DNA of 39,884 nucleotides from Streptomyces zagrosensis (GTDB taxonomy: Bacteria > Actinomycetota > Actinomycetes > Streptomycetales > Streptomycetaceae): positions 1 to 39,884 of the forward strand of contig NZ_JACHJL010000035.1 in NCBI RefSeq assembly GCF_014203645.1, given 5' to 3'. Position 1 is the first letter of the stretch, and each line of letters begins with the position of its first letter. The notes beneath the pieces were generated by a model, which made no database searches, had not been told where the DNA came from, and was given only the letters and a program-made list of their open reading frames with translations. This document shows positions 1 to 8,419 of this stretch, one piece after another. A program made the translations under genes and the position numbers.

Positions 1-43
1 CGGTTCTCTTGGTCGAAACCCATCTACCAGGGGCTTCACTTCG

Positions 44-269
44 TTGTCACCCCAAGTACGCAGCTACGTCAGGAGGTTGAAAAAGGCTCACTGGGAACGG
101 CAACGGCGAGTGCGGAGAAAAGGACTGCCCGAACGTGTACCGCAAGGGGACGGGCTTGTTCATCATGCAGGGCAACGTGTCCGAGGCGTTCACCGCGCCT
201 ACCGGGGAAGGGCTCGTGGAAATCCCGGAGCCGGTGCTCAGGGAGGCATTTCGTGCACTTGGTTGGTGA
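44..269 (+). pseudogene. Small CPNVY-motif protein, probably frameshifted
   Basis: The frame ending with TGA at 267-269 encodes a compact C-terminal part (CPNVYRKG..LFIMQG, then VEIPEPVLREAFRALGW). It looks like the small proteins that often sit beside Streptomyces DUF6879/XRE genes. That frame has a stop at 78-80 and no plausible start before GTG 135. The neighbouring frame has a possible TTG start at 44 or 77 and reads KKAHWE just before the join. Dropping one base near position 98 would connect the two halves. I read this as a one-base frameshift, real or a sequencing error. A short protein starting at 135 is the alternative, but it has no clear ribosome binding site. Function unknown. Confidence 0.4.
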
Positions 270-765
270 CGCGTGGAACGACTGCTTCGATGCCATGGAG
301 CGGGAGGCATGGCGGCTGGAGACGCTGCCCGTTTACTCCATGCCCCAGGAAGCGGAGAAGCTGAAGCGATTCCTCGCTGGGGAGAAGTCGCCGGATGATT
401 ACACATCGTCCTGGATGGAAGAGGTTCGGCAGTGGACCGCGGAAGGGAAGCGCGTCGGCAGAGTGCACGTAGTGACCCGCCCCCTTTCGGATTACCTCCG
501 GTTCGAGTTCGAGTGCTACTACCGGCACCATGTAAAGGCCGGTGAAGACATCCGCATCCTCGACCTCACCGACCAGGAGAACCCGGGCCTGCCAGACCAG
601 GACTTCTGGATGTTCGACGAATCCAAGGTCGTGCTGCTGAACTACCGGTCGGACGGAACGCAGATCAATCGGGAACTCTTCGAAGGGGACCCGGAGCCGT
701 ACCGGCAGTGGAAACAGATCGCCGTCGCCGCATCCGTTCCTTTCCTGGAGTACGTGAGCGGGTGA
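253..765 (+). CDS. DUF6879 family protein
   Basis: This 170-residue protein has the DUF6879 pattern: an N-terminal FDAMEREAWRLET segment, FLAGE, a central RVHVVTRPLSDYLRFE stretch, and QDFWMFD followed by VVLLNY in the C-terminal half. The GTG start at 253 overlaps the end of the upstream small gene. The stop overlaps the GTG of the following XRE regulator by four bases, so the two are probably translated together. DUF6879 proteins commonly pair with Scr1-type XRE regulators in Streptomyces. Their biochemical role is unknown, and none can be deduced here. Confidence 0.75.
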   Translation: MHLVGDAWNDCFDAMEREAWRLETLPVYSMPQEAEKLKRFLAGEKSPDDYTSSWMEEVRQWTAEGKRVGRVHVVTRPLSDYLRFEFECYYRHHVKAGEDIRILDLTDQENPGLPDQDFWMFDESKVVLLNYRSDGTQINRELFEGDPEPYRQWKQIAVAASVPFLEYVSG

Positions 766-1595
766 CGTTCGATCCACAACAGTTGGGGCAGCCGAAACAG
801 GAACTGGCAGCCCTGCTGAAAGAACTACGCAAGCGAGCCGGCCTCACTGGGGACCGGCTCGCTCGGCGTTGCCACATGTCCCAGTCCAAGGTCAGCCGCA
901 TCGAGAACGGGAAGGTGCGGCCGAGCCTGCTCGACCTGGAGGGCATCCTCCGGGCCATCGCCGCTCCGCCCGAGGTCATCGAGGAGGTCGTCGCTCTCGC
1001 GAGGCTGGCCAACACCGAATGGCACAACCTGCGTTCGCTGCGCCGGAGGGGCCTGGAGAAGAAGCAGAGTGAACTTGCCGCCCTGGAGTCATCGGCTACG
1101 GAGTTCCGCTTCTTCCTGTTGTCGATGATTACCGGACTTCTGTCCACCCCCGAGTACATTCGGGCCAGCCTCGCCCACTCTCCCGCCGATGTCACTAAGA
1201 CGATCGCGAGGAAGCTGGAGCGACAGGAAGTTCTCTGCGACACGACGAAGCGTTTTACTTTCCTGCTCACTGAGCAAGCCGTGCGGTGGCCACTCCTGCC
1301 ACCGGCTGCGATGGCGTTGCAGATTGACCGGCTGGCGTCTCTGAATCACCTGGCGAATGTGAGGCTCGGCGTCATCCCGATAGCAGGACACAAGCCGATG
1401 GTTCCGATGGACACGTTCACCGTCTACGACAACACCCTGGTCACCGTTGAGAACACCACTGGTGTCGTGTTCCTGAGAGATCCACGGGACATCGGAATGC
1501 ATGTGGATTTGTTCGCCACCTTGGAGGACTATGCGCTTTTCGGGGAGGAAGCCAGGGCCCTGTTGACGTCGTGGTCGGATGAATGCCTTCCGTGA
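762..1595 (+). CDS. XRE-family regulator with DUF5753 (Scr1 antitoxin-like)
   Basis: A 277-residue DNA-binding protein. Residues about 15-70 form a helix-turn-helix with LRKRAGLTGDRLARR and MSQSKVSRIENGK, the classic XRE recognition region. The remaining 200 residues match the DUF5753 layout: GLLSTPEYIRA, then FLLTEQAVRWP, then a strand-rich VRLGVIPI...DTFTVYDNTLVTVEN segment. The GTG at 762 is chosen because it overlaps the DUF6879 stop (GTGA) and places the HTH at the usual distance from the N terminus. A longer form from 708 would run far into the upstream gene. It probably regulates itself and its partner; no operator was identified. Confidence 0.85.
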   Translation: MTFDPQQLGQPKQELAALLKELRKRAGLTGDRLARRCHMSQSKVSRIENGKVRPSLLDLEGILRAIAAPPEVIEEVVALARLANTEWHNLRSLRRRGLEKKQSELAALESSATEFRFFLLSMITGLLSTPEYIRASLAHSPADVTKTIARKLERQEVLCDTTKRFTFLLTEQAVRWPLLPPAAMALQIDRLASLNHLANVRLGVIPIAGHKPMVPMDTFTVYDNTLVTVENTTGVVFLRDPRDIGMHVDLFATLEDYALFGEEARALLTSWSDECLP

Positions 1596-1849
1596 TGTGT
1601 AGTCCATGACGGGCAAGAAGCGCGCAGTCGCTGCCTTTCAGCTGAGTACGCCGCGTTTTGCGCGGAGTTCGGAGCCGACGTCATCCACCATGTGCAAGAC
1701 CGGCGCGGGCAATCCCGCCGAAGGCCGGCGATCCCTGGCCCCCGCGTCCCGCCCCGCGCCCGGCCCCGCCTCGCGGTGCGTGGCGGGTTGCGCGTACCGC
1801 ACGGCAAAGCGTTTGCCGGTGTGGCGCCCATGCCGCATCATCGCGTCCC

Positions 1850-2641
1850 GTGACGACCACCGATACGACCGAGCCCAAGCCCTCCGCTACGGCCCGACCG
1901 CTCGCCCTGGTCACAGGTGTGGGGCGGACCATTGGCATCGGGGCGGGTGTGGCCCGCCAACTCGCCTCCTCGGGTTGGGACATTGCCTTCACCTACTGGA
2001 CCCCGTACGACCGGCGCATGACCTGGGGAGACGAGCCGGGGGCTACGGAGGCGGTGGGTAGCGCTCTCGCTGAGCAGGGCGCGAGTACGGCGGCGATCGA
2101 GGCGGATCTCGCCGACCCGGCCAGCGCCGCACGCATTTTTGACGAGGCCGAACGCCGGCTCGGCCCGGTCACCGCCTTGGTGATGTGCCACTGCGAATCG
2201 GTTGACTCCGGATTGCTCGACACGACCGTCGAGAGCTTCGATCGACACTTCGCCGTCAACGCACGCGCCACCTGGCTGCTGATCCGGGAGTACGGACTGC
2301 GGTTCCGCGGCGCCTTCGGCACGGGCCGCGTCGTCGCCCTCACGAGCGACCACACGGTCGGCAACCTTCCCTACGGTGCGAGCAAGGGCGCCCTGGACCG
2401 CATCACCTTGGCCGCGGCCCACGAACTCGCGCAGCTCGGGGTCACCGCCAATGTCATCAACCCCGGCCCGGTGGACACGGGCTGGATGTCGGACGAGATG
2501 CGGGAGAGCTGCGTACGCGCGGCTCCGCTCGGGCGGCTCGGCACGCCGCAGGACACCGCACATCTCGTGGACTTCCTGTGCTCGCCACGAGGGCAGTGGA
2601 TCAACGGCCAGCTCCTCCAGAGCAACGGCGGCCTCGCCTAG
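1850..2641 (+). CDS. Short-chain dehydrogenase/reductase (SDR)
   Basis: A 263-residue classical SDR. The N terminus has a cofactor-binding glycine motif (LVTGVGRTIGIG), although the usual TGxxxGIG is stretched. The catalytic region reads ALTSDH followed by YGASKGALDR, giving Ser, Tyr and Lys. VINPGPVDTGWM and the C-terminal WINGQLLQSNGG complete the family pattern. GTG 1850 starts the protein directly ahead of the Rossmann fold. The substrate is unknown. The gene stands alone, 255 bases after the XRE gene, and need not belong to the PKS cluster far downstream. Confidence 0.85.
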   Translation: MTTTDTTEPKPSATARPLALVTGVGRTIGIGAGVARQLASSGWDIAFTYWTPYDRRMTWGDEPGATEAVGSALAEQGASTAAIEADLADPASAARIFDEAERRLGPVTALVMCHCESVDSGLLDTTVESFDRHFAVNARATWLLIREYGLRFRGAFGTGRVVALTSDHTVGNLPYGASKGALDRITLAAAHELAQLGVTANVINPGPVDTGWMSDEMRESCVRAAPLGRLGTPQDTAHLVDFLCSPRGQWINGQLLQSNGGLA

Positions 2642-2906
2642 GCCCGTCCGTTACGCGCTCTGGCTCCGGCCCCCAGCGCGTGCGGCGCCGGGTCGGTCGC
2701 TGCGTCACGGCGGCCCGTTGCTACCCACCGTGCCACTGTCGCGCGGATCACCTCTCGACTCCTCTAACGCCGCTCGCGTTCACGGTTACAGTGCCTTTCC
2801 CCCACAGCAGCACGGGCGCCTCGTATCCCTTGCGCCGCACGCCCGCAGTCCCTTCCCCCCATGCACCAGCGCCACGCACCGCCATGACCAGGAAAGGGCC
2901 TCAGCC

Positions 2907-4526
2907 GTGTCTCACCTCTCCCGTTACTCGGGGACCAACCGCTTACGGCGTATCCGCCTCGTCGGCGCCACCACGACCATCGCCGTGGCCGTCGCCCTCG
3001 CTGGTGCGGCGGATGCCTCGGCCGCCGCGCCCAAGGCCCCTGCGGTCGGTACCGCAGCGGCGCCGCCCGCTCCCGTCTCCACCGCCGCCTCCTACGACCG
3101 CACCACCTCGAAGGCCAAGGTCACCTGGGCCAAGGGCGACAGCCGCAAGGTCGCCGGTTACCGGCTCTACCGGAAGACGCGGGGCGCGAGCAACGCCAGT
3201 TACGCCGTGGTGAGTGGCAAGTCCCCGCTCACCACGACCTCGTACACCGACAAGCCCCCGGCGACCGGCACCGCATACGCGTACGCGGTGCGCGCTGTTG
3301 GCAAGAACGGTCAGGAGTCCGCATACAGCGCGGAGGCAACCGTCACCACGGTTGACCGCACCACGCCCACTGCCCCGACCGCTCTTGTCGCCACCCCCGG
3401 AAGTAAGGCGAACGCGTTGTCGTGGAAGCCGGTTGCGGGCGCGGCACGCTACGAGGTGTACCGGGCATCCGAAGAGACGGGCGAGACGGGACCCTTCACC
3501 CGCATAGCCACCCCCAAGACGACGTCGTACGCCGACAGCGACGCCGACGCCGATGTGCCGTACGCCTACAAGGTGCGAGCCCTGGACACGGCGGGCAACG
3601 CCTCGCCGTACTCGAAGGTCGCGCGCGCGACGCGGGACACCACCGCGCCGCTGTCGCCGCACGAGCTGACGGTCGCCAAGGAGGACGAGCGGGGGGTGAC
3701 GCTGACGTGGCGCGGCGGTGGGTCCGATGCGGTGAAGTACACCGTCTACCGGTCCACTTCTCCGTACAACAGCCCGCTGACGAAGGTGGGCAGCACGGCC
3801 ACGCTGACCTACCGGGACACCTCCGGCGAAACGGGGCGTCCGTACACGTACGTCGTCAAGGGCGTGGACGCGGCCGGCAACGAGTCCCGCGAATCGAGCT
3901 GGGTCAGTGCCACCAAACTCGTCGGCCCGAGCAGCGTTCCGCAGTCGCCACAGATCCACACGGCGCGCGTGACGGGCGACCGGCTGCTCCTGGAGTGGTC
4001 GCAGAGTTCGTACGTGCCCGTCTCCCGCTACCACGTCTACCGCTCCACGAACGCGTCGGTGGACACCACGGACCCGGCGAACGAGGTCGCCGTGACGCAG
4101 GAGAAGTCGCTCAAGCTCACCGTTGGTCAGGGCGACTACTACTACGTCGTGGTCGCGGAGTCCGGTTACGGCGTCCGGTCGGCAGCCTCCACCTCGGTCC
4201 TGCCCGAGGTCCGTGTCCCGCAGCCACCGCCGACCACGTCGTTCTACGACGTACGCGCGGGCGACGGACGCATCACCCTGGACTGGTACTCCCCGCCCCA
4301 GGAGGTCGGTTCTCCGCCCGTCGTCGGGTTCCGCCTCTACCGTTCGACCAGCCCCGGTGTCACCAAGGAGAACGCGGAGACTTCCTTCAACGCGTCGGGC
4401 AACTCTCATACGGACACGGGGTTGAGCAACGGCACGACGTACTACTACGTCATCAGCACCATCGACGGAACGGGCGCCGAGTCGGCACTATCGCCCGAGG
4501 TCTCCGCCACACCGGCGGCCCGCTGA
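2907..4526 (+). CDS. Secreted fibronectin type III repeat protein
   Basis: A 539-residue protein with an N-terminal signal peptide: a basic stretch (NRLRRIR), a hydrophobic core (TIAVAVALAGAA) and Ala-rich cleavage residues near 38-42. Five FnIII-like domains of about 95 residues follow. Each repeats a Trp strand (VTWAKG, LSWKPV, LTWRGG, LEWSQS, LDWYSP) and a Tyr pair (YRLYRK, YEVYRA, YTVYRS, YHVYRS, FRLYRS). There is no catalytic domain or membrane anchor, so an extracellular adhesive or binding role is likely. The GTG start has AGGAAAGGG nine bases upstream. Codon 13 is TTA (2943-2945), suggesting bldA-dependent translation in Streptomyces. Confidence 0.85.
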   Translation: MSHLSRYSGTNRLRRIRLVGATTTIAVAVALAGAADASAAAPKAPAVGTAAAPPAPVSTAASYDRTTSKAKVTWAKGDSRKVAGYRLYRKTRGASNASYAVVSGKSPLTTTSYTDKPPATGTAYAYAVRAVGKNGQESAYSAEATVTTVDRTTPTAPTALVATPGSKANALSWKPVAGAARYEVYRASEETGETGPFTRIATPKTTSYADSDADADVPYAYKVRALDTAGNASPYSKVARATRDTTAPLSPHELTVAKEDERGVTLTWRGGGSDAVKYTVYRSTSPYNSPLTKVGSTATLTYRDTSGETGRPYTYVVKGVDAAGNESRESSWVSATKLVGPSSVPQSPQIHTARVTGDRLLLEWSQSSYVPVSRYHVYRSTNASVDTTDPANEVAVTQEKSLKLTVGQGDYYYVVVAESGYGVRSAASTSVLPEVRVPQPPPTTSFYDVRAGDGRITLDWYSPPQEVGSPPVVGFRLYRSTSPGVTKENAETSFNASGNSHTDTGLSNGTTYYYVISTIDGTGAESALSPEVSATPAAR

Positions 4527-4557
4527 CCCGGTAGCTACGCACCATGCCACGACGAGA

Positions 4558-4595
4558 AAGCCCCGTTACTCCGCAAAGGCGGAGCGACGGGGCTT
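4558..4595. terminator. Bidirectional hairpin terminator
   Basis: An outer stem AAGCCCCGT (4558-4566) pairs with ACGGGGCTT (4587-4595). An inner stem CTCCGC (4569-4574) pairs with GCGGAG (4579-4584). It lies between two converging genes, the FnIII protein and the DUF397 gene, and can serve both strands. Confidence 0.85.
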
Positions 4596-4610
4596 CTTCG
4601 CGCCGGTGAC

Positions 4611-4814
4611 TCAGACGCCGAACTCGCCAGCCTTGACCTCGGCGAGGAACGCCGACCAGGCCGCCGCGGTGAAGGCAAGGGCGGGGCCGTGCGGGTCCTT
4701 GGAGTCGCGTACGGGAACAGCGTTCGGCAGGCCGGTGCCGACCTCAACGCAGTCGCCCTGGTAGCTGCTGTAGCTGCTTTTGTGCCACTTCGCCGAGCTG
4801 AGATCGGTGTTCAC
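4611..4814 (-). CDS. DUF397 domain protein
   Basis: A 67-residue protein with the DUF397 pattern: WHKSSYSSYQGDCVEVG, then VPVRDSKDP, then AWSAFLAEVKAGEF. Its GTG start overlaps the stop of the upstream XRE/DUF5753 gene by four bases, the usual arrangement for this pair in Streptomyces. DUF397 partners have been called toxin-like in Scr1 systems, but the role of this copy is not shown by sequence. The shared terminator lies just downstream. Confidence 0.85.
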   Translation of the reverse strand: MNTDLSSAKWHKSSYSSYQGDCVEVGTGLPNAVPVRDSKDPHGPALAFTAAAWSAFLAEVKAGEFGV

Positions 4815-5686
4815 TGATACCCCTCCATTACGCTCTGGATGAATTGAGCGGACTCAGTCGTGGAGAGTGCGTCCGCCGCAAGTCGAGTGTAAAGGCGAGT
4901 AAGCTCTTGGACCCGGGCCGGGTCGTTGACAAAGTGTCCGTAATCGATTGATTCCGAGTAGACCCAATCTCGGCCGTTCGGCGTCGAGATGATGGTCATT
5001 GGAGCGCTGGGGCGTACGACCGGTGGACAGTTCGACGGTACGACCTGGATGACGAAGTTTGGCAGCTCAGCCAGGTGTAGGAGGTGCGCACACTGTTCGG
5101 CCATGACCTCCGGTCCGCCTACGACCGTGCGCAAGGTGTCCTCGGTCAGGATGGCGGAAAGAAGTGGGCTCCCAGGGTCTGATGCCACGAACCGATCTTG
5201 CCGCCTAAGTCGGGCCTCGACGCAGCGTTTCAGGTCGTCGCGGTTTCTCACTACCTGGGCGTACGCCGCGTTCGCGTATGCCTCCGTTTGCACCAGTCCG
5301 GGCATGAACTGGTTCTGGTAGATGCGTAACGCGGTCGTCTCCCGGTCCATCTCCGCCCGACGCTCGAACCAGTCGCGTCTCTGGACGGTCGGGTACCAGT
5401 CGACTTGGCGCCACAGATCGAGCAGTAGGTCGTCGGTCTCCAGCATGTCGTCCCACAGGACGACTTGCCGCTTGTCGGGTACGCGTTCTCCGGCCTCGAT
5501 CCTCGCGACGATGGAACGATCCAGATGGGCTACCTCGGCCAGTTCGGCTTGCGTTCGGCTTGCGCGTTCGCGTTCGCGCTTTATGAGCCTGCCGAACAGT
5601 TGAGCGGCCGTCACCGCGAGATCATTCCCGGGCGGTGATGGAGAGGCGCCTGCGTCTCTGTCAACTCCGCGTCCCCGACGTGCCAT
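4811..5686 (-). CDS. XRE-family regulator with DUF5753 (Scr1 antitoxin-like)
   Basis: A 291-residue regulator. The helix-turn-helix is around residues 30-85 (TQAELAEVAHLDRSIVARIEAGERVP). DUF5753 follows, with QNQFMPGLVQTEAYA, AILTEDTLR, LPNFVIQVVP and ESIDYGHFVNDP. ATG 5686 is preferred over longer starts because AAGGGGG sits five bases upstream of it. The protein forms a translationally coupled pair with DUF397. Upstream, on the plus strand, lies a divergent set of small genes that may share its control region. Confidence 0.87.
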   Translation of the reverse strand: MARRGRGVDRDAGASPSPPGNDLAVTAAQLFGRLIKRERERASRTQAELAEVAHLDRSIVARIEAGERVPDKRQVVLWDDMLETDDLLLDLWRQVDWYPTVQRRDWFERRAEMDRETTALRIYQNQFMPGLVQTEAYANAAYAQVVRNRDDLKRCVEARLRRQDRFVASDPGSPLLSAILTEDTLRTVVGGPEVMAEQCAHLLHLAELPNFVIQVVPSNCPPVVRPSAPMTIISTPNGRDWVYSESIDYGHFVNDPARVQELTRLYTRLAADALSTTESAQFIQSVMEGYQ

Positions 5687-5883
5687 GGGGACCCCCTTTT
5701 TTTGCGTGTCACAACACTTCCCGTCACGGCCGTGAGGTGGCTTTGGCCGGAACGGCTCACCAATTGCGATCGTAGCCTTCGCGGGAGAAGTCTGTAAGCA
5801 CTTGGTCACAACCGGTGATCGGGATCGACGTCCCTGTGCGTCGCGCGGGGCGTGAACAGCTTCCGCCTGGAACGAGCCGTCGA

Positions 5884-6072
5884 ATGAAGCACCAGATGAC
5901 CATGAAGGTCTACCGCAAGCGCCCCGGTGAGGACCCGCCTCGGGTCAGTCGGGCCGCGACGGTCATCACCATCGACCCCGACGACGTGACGTCCCGGTGG
6001 CTCGATGACCACTACCCGGCCCAGTGGCCGGCCTGCCGCTGCCCCAACTGCCGCGACCACGAGGGAGCCTGA
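5884..6072 (+). CDS. Small hypothetical protein with CxCPNC motif
   Basis: About 62 residues from ATG 5884; a GTG at 5815 would add 23 residues. The C-terminal half holds ITIDPDDVTSRWL and ends in CRCPNCRDHEGA, three closely spaced cysteines that could bind a metal. It reads divergently from the XRE gene and is followed within six bases by the next gene, which also has a CRCARC cluster. Small Streptomyces proteins of this type accompany DUF397/XRE loci. Function unknown. Confidence 0.55.
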   Translation: MKHQMTMKVYRKRPGEDPPRVSRAATVITIDPDDVTSRWLDDHYPAQWPACRCPNCRDHEGA

Positions 6073-6077
6073 GCCTC

Positions 6078-6734
6078 GTGAATGAGCCTGACCACTGGCC
6101 CCCAGCCCCCGAACCAGCGGATAAGAAGGTGGCCCAACTCCTCGCCGCGCGCGACCAGTTGGCAGCAGACGTCCATGTGGTCGATGACGCCAACGCCACG
6201 CCCGCAGCCTGCCGGTGTGCCCGGTGTCGGGCGTTGGACGGCACTCGGGACCGTGCCCGCGCGTTGCGGGAGTGGCCGCCGCACCGTGAAGCCGTGGACG
6301 TCCCGCTTGAGCATCGGCGCGTGGAGCGCCACGGTGAGGAGAGCGGGCGAGCCGCGCGGGGCGTCGGGAAGCGGAGCCTGGTGCTGACTGGGCAGCACAC
6401 CGTACGGACGGTGCAGGGGACGGTGTTGCGGTTCTTTCTCGCCGACGCCGCACCGTCCGATCTCGCGATCGGGTGGAAGCCCGTGGCGGATATTGAGTTC
6501 CAACATGCCTATGAGAACGCGTTGTTCGATCCGCGCGGGCTGGAGTCCGGCGAGTTGCGCGCTAATACCCATCGCATCCAACTCGCGCTGGATGCGATTG
6601 CCGGGCCGGGTGGATTCTTCTGGTCGGACGGTGCGCGAACGGCCGGGGTCATGACCACGAACGGCATGACACCCGAGGAATGCGGCCTTGACTACCTGGC
6701 GGACATGCCCAAGGACATGGGGGATGTGTCATGA
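6078..6734 (+). CDS. Hypothetical protein with CxCARC cluster
   Basis: 218 residues from GTG 6078, with GAGGGA upstream. The N-terminal part is helical and has AACRCARCRAL near residue 50, possibly a metal site. The C-terminal half is more structured (VQGTVLRFFLADAAPSDLAI, IEFQHAYENALFDP, ANTHRIQLALDAIAGPGGFFWSD). The stop overlaps the next ATG (ATGA), so it is co-translated with the degenerate Nudix-like gene. No family recognised. Confidence 0.6.
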   Translation: MNEPDHWPPAPEPADKKVAQLLAARDQLAADVHVVDDANATPAACRCARCRALDGTRDRARALREWPPHREAVDVPLEHRRVERHGEESGRAARGVGKRSLVLTGQHTVRTVQGTVLRFFLADAAPSDLAIGWKPVADIEFQHAYENALFDPRGLESGELRANTHRIQLALDAIAGPGGFFWSDGARTAGVMTTNGMTPEECGLDYLADMPKDMGDVS

Positions 6735-7183
6735 CCGGTGGCCGGCAGGTTCGGGTGGCCTTGTTGGTGTGGAAGCCGCTGAACCCCGAGGCCCCCGGCG
6801 ACACCACCCGCGGCATGCCGCAGGTCCTGGTGACCCGCGAGGACACGACCCCGTGGCAGGTGCCGGGCGTCATCCTGCGCCCCGGCGAACTGCTGTTGTC
6901 CGCGGCCGGGCGAGCCGCGTACGCGGTCGGGCTGGAACTGCCGAACCACCATCGCGTACTCGCCACGGACTTCCGGCGGCCCGAGCACATGACGTTGGTC
7001 GTGGACGGCGGGTGGGTCTCGGGTGTGGACGCGCGGATAGCGGCCGGCGAACTGAGCCCGTGCCGTTGTCACGGCGTGCCCCACCGCAGCCGGTGGGCTG
7101 CCAGCGAGGACCTTGACGACCTGCTGACGCGTGCCCTGCGCGCCGCCGTGACCACCCCCTCACGTAAGGAGAGCCACCGATGA
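6731..7183 (+). CDS. Degenerate Nudix-like protein
   Basis: A 150-residue protein. The segment PGVILRPGELLLSAAGRAAYAVGLEL (residues about 44-69) has the spacing of a Nudix box, but the metal-binding REUxEE glutamates are replaced by Arg-Ala-Ala-Tyr-Ala-Val. If the fold is Nudix, pyrophosphohydrolase activity has probably been lost and a binding role is more likely. A CRCHGVPH motif near residue 114 gives a third Cys cluster in this small-gene group. It overlaps its neighbours on both sides by four bases. The Nudix assignment is by eye and moderate. Confidence 0.5.
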   Translation: MTGGRQVRVALLVWKPLNPEAPGDTTRGMPQVLVTREDTTPWQVPGVILRPGELLLSAAGRAAYAVGLELPNHHRVLATDFRRPEHMTLVVDGGWVSGVDARIAAGELSPCRCHGVPHRSRWAASEDLDDLLTRALRAAVTTPSRKESHR

Positions 7184-7524
7184 GCCCCTTGCCGCCGCAC
7201 TGGCAGACCTCGTACGGAGCGCTCGGCTACCACGTGTTCTGTCTGGGGGACGGTCATGAGTGTCTGGCCGCAGCGGACGACAGCCACACGGTCGCGGAAG
7301 TGGATGTGTGGATGGCGACGCATCGGGAGGGCACCGGGCACGCTCGGTTCCGGGTCTCGACCTATGGCACCTACGACCTCGGCGAGGGCGAACCGCCACC
7401 GCCCTTGCCCACCGTGGCACCCGCGTTCCGGCTCCTCGCGGCCGTCGCGCTGGCGCGTACGAATGACCTGTGGGTACGCGGTTACGGACGCGCACTCTCG
7501 TGCCTGAACAAACAGGTGCCATGA
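7180..7524 (+). CDS. Hypothetical small protein
   Basis: 114 residues; ATG 7180 overlaps the previous TGA. It has mixed alpha/beta character, a VAEVDVWMATH segment and a conserved-looking YGTYDLGEGE turn. No signal peptide, membrane span or catalytic motif is visible. It is the last gene of a four-gene coupled set (5884-7524), whose shared function is unknown. Confidence 0.55.
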   Translation: MSPLPPHWQTSYGALGYHVFCLGDGHECLAAADDSHTVAEVDVWMATHREGTGHARFRVSTYGTYDLGEGEPPPPLPTVAPAFRLLAAVALARTNDLWVRGYGRALSCLNKQVP

Positions 7525-7916
7525 CCGGCCTACCTCACATACGATGTGGAACGCCAACGGTGCCGTGACGGGCAGTGCGCATGGAATGAGCAATTCGCCT
7601 CTCGATGCATGCGCTTCGAGCCAACGCGGGCTCATGGTGCCAAAGCTCGGCCTTGTTGCGTCTGCCGACGTCACGCAGTTGCGGAGGCTGTGAAGGCGAT
7701 GCGGTGGGGAATTCGAGGGCGTTTACTCAACGCCGTCATTAGGCCAACTTCGCTTCCGGCCTTGTCCCTGGTAGTTGCCATCCGTATAGGGTAATCGCAG
7801 TATCCGCTGGGCTCGGCGAGGGATAGCGTGCAAACAAATCGGGATGACCGGTCGCTTAATGCATGCGGCACAGCCCGTTCCGGTGTGCTCTCTTACGGTC
7901 TCACCGTAGCCCCTTG
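7525..7916. other. Intergenic region with one promoter candidate
   Basis: This stretch is less GC-rich than its surroundings. An 82-codon open frame (7546-7794) crosses it, but has no ribosome binding site and no protein-like composition, so I do not call a gene. The only element I support is the promoter candidate at 7762-7790. Confidence 0.5.
7762..7790 (+). promoter_or_regulatory. Sigma-70-type promoter candidate
   Basis: TTGTCC at 7762-7767 and TATAGG at 7785-7790 are separated by exactly 17 bases, a good fit to an HrdB-type promoter. It lies 126 bases upstream of the small membrane protein gene. Confidence 0.45.
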
Positions 7917-8363
7917 ATGGCTTTCGCGTCGTACAGCAGTGACACCGAGTTAGCCTGCATCGCCATAGTGTTGGCCGGTATACCTGCCCTCTGCGCTTTC
8001 GTCATGTATCTAGGCTCCCGGTTCATGCCTTCCAAGTGGGGTGCTATTACGCCGCACGCAGTGGGGCGTGACATCTCGCTGGCGGCTGTGACCGCGTCGC
8101 TCACCCTCTACGTATGGGGGTGCCTTCATATCCTCGATCGGCAGGGGCGGACGGTCGGTGAGTGCGGGAGGAATGCGACGGCGGTATCCAGTGATTTCAT
8201 CCCCTTGAGAATCATCTGCCAGATGCCTGATGGGAGCAGCCACGAGGCCGTGGTCCCCGGCTACGTCAACCCGTCGATCGCCGTATTGCTGCTGCTCGCC
8301 ATCGGCTGTGGTATCAGGTCCGCCCTGCTGTACCGCAGGGAGCGCGCAAGAACGATGAGCTAG
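7917..8363 (+). CDS. Small integral membrane protein
   Basis: 148 residues from ATG 7917. Three hydrophobic segments are visible: ACIAIVLAGIPALCAFVMYL, ISLAAVTASLTLYVWGC, and SIAVLLLLAIGCGIR near the C terminus, which ends in a basic tail (YRRERAR). A loop between spans 2 and 3 holds two cysteines (GECGRN, RIICQM) that could form a disulfide outside the cell. Codon 12 is TTA (7950-7952), a sign of bldA control. A longer form from 7863 is possible. Function unknown. Confidence 0.65.
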   Translation: MAFASYSSDTELACIAIVLAGIPALCAFVMYLGSRFMPSKWGAITPHAVGRDISLAAVTASLTLYVWGCLHILDRQGRTVGECGRNATAVSSDFIPLRIICQMPDGSSHEAVVPGYVNPSIAVLLLLAIGCGIRSALLYRRERARTMS

Positions 8364-8419
8364 AAGAAGCGGTGCGCCCGCTCGGAAGCGCGGCGGCGTC
8401 GTATCCCGCTCTGCGCGAG

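Noticed and set aside
2943..4409. 488-codon minus-strand open frame opposite the FnIII protein
   Set aside because: Arg/Val/Gly-rich with no motifs, while the plus strand has a signal peptide and five clear FnIII repeats.
7546..7794. 82-codon open frame in the intergenic region
   Set aside because: No ribosome binding site, mixed composition, and it overlaps a good promoter candidate.
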